Both the position numbers and the translations under genes were made by a program. A DNA stretch of 64,000 nucleotides from Megalobrama amblycephala. Lineage: Eukaryota > Chordata > Actinopteri > Cypriniformes > Xenocyprididae. The stretch spans positions 55,700,457 through 55,764,456 of the forward strand of contig NC_063045.1 of assembly GCF_018812025.1 (NCBI RefSeq). Reading direction: 5' to 3'. The notes under the pieces are model-generated. The model searched no databases and had not been told where the DNA came from. It saw only the letters and a program-made list of their open reading frames with translations. Shown here piece by piece: positions 57,601 to 64,000 of this stretch (position 1 is the first letter of the stretch; each line of letters opens with the position of its first letter).

Positions 57601-58925
57601 TAAAAAGTATATACATTTTTATTTTGTTTTGGAAAATTGCAGATCGTTTCACTAGATAAGACCCTTATTCCTCGGCTAGGAGCCCTTATTGAAACTGCAA
57701 TTTGAAACTTCAACCCGTTAGTAGCCGTTAAAGTCTTCCTGGAAAAATCCTGGAATGTTTTCCTCAAAAACATTCATTTCTTTTTGACTGAAGAAAGAAA
57801 GACATAAACATCTTTTGATATATACCATGATGATTATGTCTGATTGTCATATGCATATGCATATATCATGTTAATTAATTGGTACTAGAAAGTTTTGCAT
57901 TGTGGCATAACAGTTAAACACATTTCCTTCCCCAATTCCCATTGAAAATATATAATTTTTATTTTTAAAGTATTTGTTGTAATGATTTTATTTTCATGCT
58001 GATTGTTTTTTTTTTTTTAGTTCTATTTTACCACTTTATTTTTACTGAAAAAAACAAGACAAAAAATATACTAAAATTATTTTTTGTAGTGTACACTCTA
58101 AACCTCGTCTGTCTGCTGTTTACTCTCTTTTTGATGTCTTTTTTATGTATTATTTTTTTCCATTCCTGCTTCCTGACCTCGTTGGGTGTGTTTAAATGTG
58201 TTTGACCTACATACTGTGTGTCTGGACAGCCCTGGAGAGCTGAGGTTAGAAAGGTCGTCAACAGGTCTGACTCATCTCTCCTGTTTCCCCAAAGCAGCCT
58301 TTCACTCTCTGGTCGCTCTGCTTTTATTGAACTAGCTGTCATTAAGTTATTGCTCTGCTTTGTTCTCTTCTCCTTTGCCCTGGTTAAGGTGTAGAGCTAC
58401 TGCACTTACACCTTAGCGCTCGATTTAATCCAATCAGATACGCCATTCGGCGAACTCTACCTTGACAACAGCGTTAAGCTGGTATCTTTGAGCCTTATCC
58501 ATGATTAATCACCCGTTGGAACTCCATGTGGGGAGCTTTTGGTACAGAACATCTCACTTGTTGTAAATAACAGGATGAGCCAAGCTGATTGTTTTCAACC
58601 AGACTGTCAAGTTACTTTCACTCTATTTTAATCGCTACCATAGACATCTGTGTTTTTATCCGAACTATAAACTTTTATCCCAGTACTTCTGTGATAATGA
58701 GAATATTTGTAACACGGAAGTAATGATACTGTGTGGATGAAAAGGCTGTTCGTGAAGCTGTTTCATATCTATACATGATAACTACTTTCTCTGGGTCATT
58801 TGAATGTTTCAGTGAGATTTTGTCAAAGGTTCAGTAGACACAGGTGAATCGTTGTCATTTAGGAATGAGATTGCGTAGGAGTTTGAATCGAGATTGCTAT
58901 CTTGTAACAATTAATCGTGCAGCTC
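57601..58925. other. lrrc75b intron 3, nothing recognised
   Basis: AT-rich to 58200, then unique. No LRR-coding frame. Confidence 0.4.
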
Positions 58926-58929
58926 TAAG

Positions 58930-59373
58930 GTATGGAAGCTTGTTTTCGCCATGAAATAAAAAATAAAAAAGGTAATTGCGACTTTTTATCTTTATTTTTT
59001 TCTCAGAATTGCGAGATAAAAACTCAGTTGCGAGTAATAAAATCAGAATTGCGTGATATAAAGTCAGAATTGTGAGATATAAGCTCGCAATTGTGTTTTA
59101 TAATTATTGTGAGGGGACATTTTTTCTCAGAATTCCGAGTTTATATCTCGCAATTCTGACTTTATAAGACGCAATTGCAAGTTTATAATTCTGACTTTAG
59201 AGCTCGCAATTGTGAGTTTATATCTCGCAAGTCTGAGAAAAAGTCGGAATTGCATGATAAAAACTTGCAATTGTGAAAAAACGACTATATCTCGCAATTC
59301 TGACTTTATAACTCGAAATTGCGAGTTTAAATCTTTTTTTTTTTTATTTAGTGGCGGAAACAAGCGTCCATAC
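58930..59373. mobile_element. 444-bp foldback element (GTATGGAAGCTTGTTT ends)
   Basis: gtatggaagcttgttttcgc at the left and gcggaaacaagcgtccatac at the right are inverted; TAAG direct repeats at 58926-58929 and 59374-59377. The inside is gagatataaagtcagaattg-type units, direct in the left arm and inverted in the right. Confidence 0.85.
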
Positions 59374-59399
59374 TAAGACAGAGAAATCTATTTAACAGA

Positions 59400-60495
59400 A
59401 ATATTGATAGAGATTCAAAAAGAAAAGTTACAGTATTAGCATGAATACAAACAAGAGCCATAAAATCTCTGCTTCGTGTTGAAAAGATGCATTTGCCCTC
59501 CAAACGCTTTGATTAGCATAAACATCACATCACTGTTTGTAGCCTTGGCAGAAATCAAGCGAATGTGCCGACACATAAATTCCCAGAGGGCTGACGCATT
59601 AAAAAGGCCGAGCAGACAGTCGGCACCAATTCGCTGTACAGTAGAAGAGCTCAAACCAGCTCAGCCGCTGGGGTGCTTCCCTTCTGAAGCAATACATTTT
59701 AATGCCGTTTCTGTAGCCGTTTTGCAATGACTCTGCTGGCTGGGCGCCCGTTATGCTGCTGTTACATAATCCATCACTTCCTTGCAGACGGCCCTCTCCA
59801 ATAATTCAACTGTCAGAGCCTTATAGAGGCAGAAAGAAAGGAGGTGCAGATATTAGACTCATGCTAACAAAAACATACAAGCATGTAGCATTAGCGGCGA
59901 ACAGGGTTTGAGCTTGATCTCGCCAAAACACTGCACTGATGCGCTAGCAGAGCTTTGAAGTGTCTTTTTTGAAGTGTTTCTGCAGATACGAGGGAGAACC
60001 GCTCCGCATCAGCCATTTTAAGAGCACCATGCTATCACACACATCATGTGCTATTATCATCACTATAATTATTGCTATCATTACTCTTGCCTTGCCACGG
60101 GCTCTTATCAAAGAGGAGCTCGTTCAATGGCTGCAAATATAGCGCTACTACACATCTAAAATGGGGAAGGGTATGTGTTATAATCCGATTCAAATCGGAG
60201 CTATCTTTGTGTATAATTAGACAAACCTTTAATCAAAATTACTGCGATGTTGGTGCCATTGAAAGTACCCCACGATTATGCTGGAAATATGTCTTCCTTG
60301 GAGTTTCAGGAACAATCAGCCTGATAAGTAATCTGACATGCTTAAAACTTGTTTAAGAACTTTCCTATGAACTTTTAACTTATCTAGCTTTTAACTTTTC
60401 TGCTTTATCTAGATTCCTTCCTATGTCCATTTTAATCTGTGACATTTTTTACACATTAGCAAGTAGCAGGTGTTTTCCACTGGCATAGTTGGTTG
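59400..60495. other. lrrc75b intron 3, unique block
   Basis: 59450-60130 is apparently single-copy and GC-richer than its surroundings; candidate conserved non-coding DNA. No exon. Confidence 0.35.
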
Positions 60496-60744
60496 CAGGG
60501 TTGCCAGGTTTTCACAACAAAACCCGCCAAATTGCAACTCAAAACTAGCCCAAAACTAGCCCAATCCTGTTTCAGGGGGGTCCCCCTGTAAAAAATGCGT
60601 TCTAGGGTGTAAAATCTGAGTTTTTGGCAGGGTTCCCCTGGTAAAATTTGCATTCCAGGGGCTAAATATAATGTTATTTGGGGTCGCTTCAACCCGCGGA
60701 CATGAAAATCAACCTGCGGCAAAAGTGTTAAAGTTGCAACGCTA
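60496..60744. mobile_element. hAT-like MITE (CAGGGTTGCCAGG)
   Basis: cagggttgccagg at the left, gttgcaacgcta at the right; tggttg flanks both sides (60490-60495 and 60745-60750). Confidence 0.5.
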
Positions 60745-61085
60745 TGGTTGAGCTAATATGCTAATTTAATTACAAGTTTCAGTATTTGTATAGTATTAAA
60801 GAAATGGAAATATATGTTTAATCGGCTTTAAAAACAATAATTAATTTATTTATTTATCTAGTTTCTTAATAGAAAATATAAATTTTTTTTTTCTTTTTTC
60901 TTTTGATGTTGGGGTCAAATGTGACCCAGAAATGTTTTTGTGATATTCACTTTATTTTTATTTATTATTCTAATGAGAATTTATATGAAAAACTTAATTG
61001 TTAAAACTTTTTTTAATAAATTTAAAGTTTGTGGTAAATAATGTCACTTTACAAAATGATTTTAAAGTAAAAAAAAAAAAAATAA
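60745..61085. other. AT-rich intron sequence
   Basis: Runs of A and T; no feature. Confidence 0.5.

Positions 61086-61179
<94 letters not shown>
61086..61179. repeat. (TA)n microsatellite
   Basis: About 45 TA units, followed by an (ACA)n run at 61206-61226. Confidence 0.95.
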
Positions 61180-61182
<3 letters not shown>

Positions 61183-61229
61183 TCATTACTATAATACAGA
61201 AAAAGCAACAACAACAACAACAACAAATA

Positions 61230-62640
61230 CCCACATGGTATTCATATAGTATTATTTGCTACTTTTCTGATTTATTTATATTCTGTAATATAACCTTTTT
61301 TTATTCATCATGATTTATTTCTTTATTTTACTTTATTACAGTAATAAAAAATGTGTCTTTAAAATAATGCCACAATAAAAAATAAAAATAAAAAATAATG
61401 GCTTTACTTTTTTAAGCAAAATATATATATTTTTTCTTTTGATTGTGAAATAGTTTTTGGTGTTGCTTTATTTAGATCTCTAAATGCCTCTAATCTTTAA
61501 CGTTCCTCTCACATTAGCATGTGTTTTCCACTGGCACAGTTGGTGGAGCTTCTGCTCAAATCCATGTAGCCAGGGTGAAACCCCATGGAGAGGCACCGAT
61601 GTCCTGAAATTCCTCTTGTTAGAGGGATCTCACATGTGATTGTGTGTTTGTGTTAATTGAGTGTGGGCATGTGTGTTGAGGAGGATTAGCTGCTCCAAGA
61701 ACTGGCACTACTTCAGTCTGACACTCACCGTTAAGCCCGCAGTGGCCTTCTGACGGTTAATCAAAGCAGGTTGGCATGAGCTCAAGGTGCCACACACCGA
61801 GCGAGAGGTGGGATGACTGAGAGATTGAGGGCAATGGGGGCTGTTGGAAGATGAGCCTCTTATGATCTCTTAAGTTACTGGATATCTTAAGCTAAACTGT
61901 GACTGAAGCATAAACTTAAGACCACAGTATATGTATGTATCTTCCAGGACCTTCGCAGTGCTTTTACAATGTGTTCTCTGTCTACATTCAACTTTATATA
62001 TAGCCTCGACTATCCCACCAGTACTGAAATGGGATTAGCCAACTGGAAAGTCATTGTTCTGTGCAGTTCATGTTTAAGATGGCCAGGGAAATGTGTATGT
62101 GGTAGTGTGGAGAGAAAACCTGCAGAAGGCTCATAGAATGACCACAAACATCATCCCTGGAGAGATTCAGAGCTTATGAAGAAGAGAGAAATTTTAAAAA
62201 TGTGACTTACTGTCCGTCACATTGCAACGCGCCTTTAAATCTAAATAAAGTCTTAGAGACATCAGTTCCTATAGAGCACATGTCAGAGTGTCAGTATGGA
62301 GCTATTTTAATGCAAATGGGCCTTCAAACCTGCCACGTTGTCAGGACTTGGTAGAAAAATCATCTGAAGAGAGTTATGACAATGTTATTTTCAGAGTTAT
62401 GTTGGCATGGTATGCAGATCTGCCCTGACAGGTTTTTGAATGGATTTTATCCACAAGTCCGTGTGTGCTACAAAAACTCAGCATGTACATCAAGTTTGCT
62501 TAGTCAACCAATTTTACGGCACAGAAGACGCAATACAGATCTTTAGCAAATTAATCCATGTGTTTGGTGGTAAAGAAACTAGGGCTGTTAATCTGTAACT
62601 TTAAAGATGCTTTTTTGTAATGTCTATTCAATGTTTTTGT
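61230..62640. other. lrrc75b intron 3, unique
   Basis: AT-rich to 61480, then GC-richer single-copy sequence. No LRR exon or repeat end. Confidence 0.4.
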
Positions 62641-62644
62641 CTGC

Positions 62645-64000
62645 TATGGAAGCTTGTTTCCATCACTGAATAAAAGAATTGCAATTATTTATCTCACAAT
62701 TCTTACTTTTTTTCTTGCAAAAAGTTCTGCTATAAAGTCATAAAGTTGATAATATAAACTAGCAATTGTGCCTTATAAAGTCAGAATTGTGTGATGTAAA
62801 GTCAGAATTGTGTAATATAATGTCGCAATTGCGTCATAAAGTCAGAATTGTGTGATATAAAGTCAGAATTGTGTGATATAATGTCGCAATTGCGTGTTAT
62901 AAAGTCATAATTGTGTGATATAAATTCAGAATTGCGTGTTATAAAGTCATAATTGTGTATTATAAAGTCGCAATTGCGTTATAAAGTCAGAATTGTGTAA
63001 TATAAAGTCGCAATTGTGTTATAAAGTCAGAATTGTGTGTTATAAAGACAGAATTGTGAGATATAAAGTCAGAATTGCGAGATATAAAGTCAGAATTGCG
63101 TGATATAAAGTCCGAATTGTGTGATATAAAGTCGCAATTGTGTTATAAAGTCAGAATTGCGTGATATAAAGTCCGAATTGTGAGTCATAAAGTCAGAATT
63201 GTGTGATATAAAGTCCGAATTATGAGATATAAAGTCCGAATTGTGAGATATAAAGTCAGAATTGTGTTATAAAGTCAGAATTGCGAGATATAAAGTCAGA
63301 ATTGTGAGATATAAAGTCAGAATTGTGATATAAAGTCAGAATTGCGAGATATAAAGTCAGAATTGAGTGATATAAAGTCAGAATTGCGAGATATAAAGTC
63401 AGAATTGCGAGATATAAAGTCAGAATTGTGTGATATAAAGTCAGAATTGTGAGATATAAAGTCCTAATTGTGAGATATAAAGTCAGAATTGTGATATAAA
63501 GTCAGAATTGTGATATAAAGTCAGAATTGTGATATAAAGTCGAGATATAAAGTCAGAATTGTGAGATATAAAGTCAGAATTGTGAGATATAAAGTCAGAA
63601 TTGTGAGATATAAAGTCAGAATTGTGATATAAAGTGATATAAAGTCAGAATTGCGAGATATAAAGTCAGAATTGCGAGATATAAAGTCAGAATTGCGAGA
63701 TATAAAGTCAGAATTGTGTGATATAAAGTCAGAATTGTGTGATATAAAGTCAGAATTGTGAGATATAAAGTCCTAATTGTGAGATATAAAGTCAGAATTG
63801 TGATATAAAGTCAGAATTGTGATATAAAGTCAGAATTGTGTGATATAAAGTCAGAATTGTGAGATATAAAGTCAGAATTGTGATATAAAGTCAGAATTGC
63901 GAGATATAAAGTCAGAATTGTGAGATATAAAGTCAGAATTGTGAGATAAAGTCAGATAAAAGTTGCGAGATAAAGTCAGAATTGTGATATATAAAGTCAG
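62645..64000. repeat. minisatellite inside an expanded foldback element (right end off window)
   Basis: Starts with tatggaagcttgtttccatc, the foldback TIR. From about 62760 to the window end there are dozens of units of about 21 bp (agatataaagtcagaattgtg) with shorter 17-19-bp variants. A block around gtcctaattgtgagatat recurs 309 bp apart (63461 and 63770), showing higher-order duplication. Confidence 0.9.

Noticed and set aside
58028..58342. 104-codon minus-strand frame
   Set aside because: Low-complexity Lys-rich product from a T-rich strand, with no conservation that I can recognise.
62760..64000. CRISPR-like regularly spaced repeats
   Set aside because: Units are contiguous with no unique spacers, the DNA is vertebrate, and the array begins inside a foldback element.

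Overview
This is a stretch of vertebrate nuclear DNA, almost certainly from a teleost and most likely a cyprinid. The genes are split by GT-AG introns, the base composition is AT-rich, there are long (TA)n and (GATA)n microsatellites, and the non-coding DNA is packed with short terminal-inverted-repeat (TIR) elements flanked by TTAA or 8-bp duplications. Several of these repeats look like families I associate with cyprinid genomes; that placement is recognition from memory, not a search.

Three protein genes are supported. (1) ggt5, + strand, 1701-6310: nine exons carrying the C-terminal three quarters of a gamma-glutamyltransferase 5-type enzyme. Its first exons must lie to the left of the window. 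(2) ggt1, - strand, stop at 15653 and start codon at 31352: all twelve coding exons can be joined with consistent phases into a 574-residue gamma-glutamyltransferase 1, with every catalytic residue I can place present. A non-coding first exon near 33251 is predicted. (3) lrrc75b, + strand, start codon at 36489: three coding exons ending at 50052. The leucine-rich-repeat part is not in the window, so the third intron is longer than 13.9 kb.

ggt5 and ggt1 converge (tail to tail, about 9 kb apart); ggt1 and lrrc75b diverge (about 3 kb between the predicted ggt1 first exon and the lrrc75b start). GGT1, GGT5 and LRRC75B are also close together in human 22q11.23, so this is conserved synteny. Both enzymes would act outside the cell, Ggt1 on glutathione and Ggt5 on glutathione conjugates such as leukotriene C4; lrrc75b is an unrelated neighbour.

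Nearly everything else is transposable-element debris: about a dozen members of one TTAA-flanked family with shared ends but different cores, three copies of a ~0.97-kb TTAA element, several hAT-like elements with 8-bp target duplications (one pair nested inside each other), fragments of an L2/CR1-type LINE, a Tc1/mariner-like MITE inside a TA microsatellite, and a foldback element whose inside has expanded into a minisatellite longer than 1.3 kb at the right edge. I see no new enzymatic or defence system. The most interesting material is repeat biology: the foldback-to-minisatellite series, the 755-bp palindrome in a ggt1 intron, and a hAT-type element that contains a LINE endonuclease fragment.
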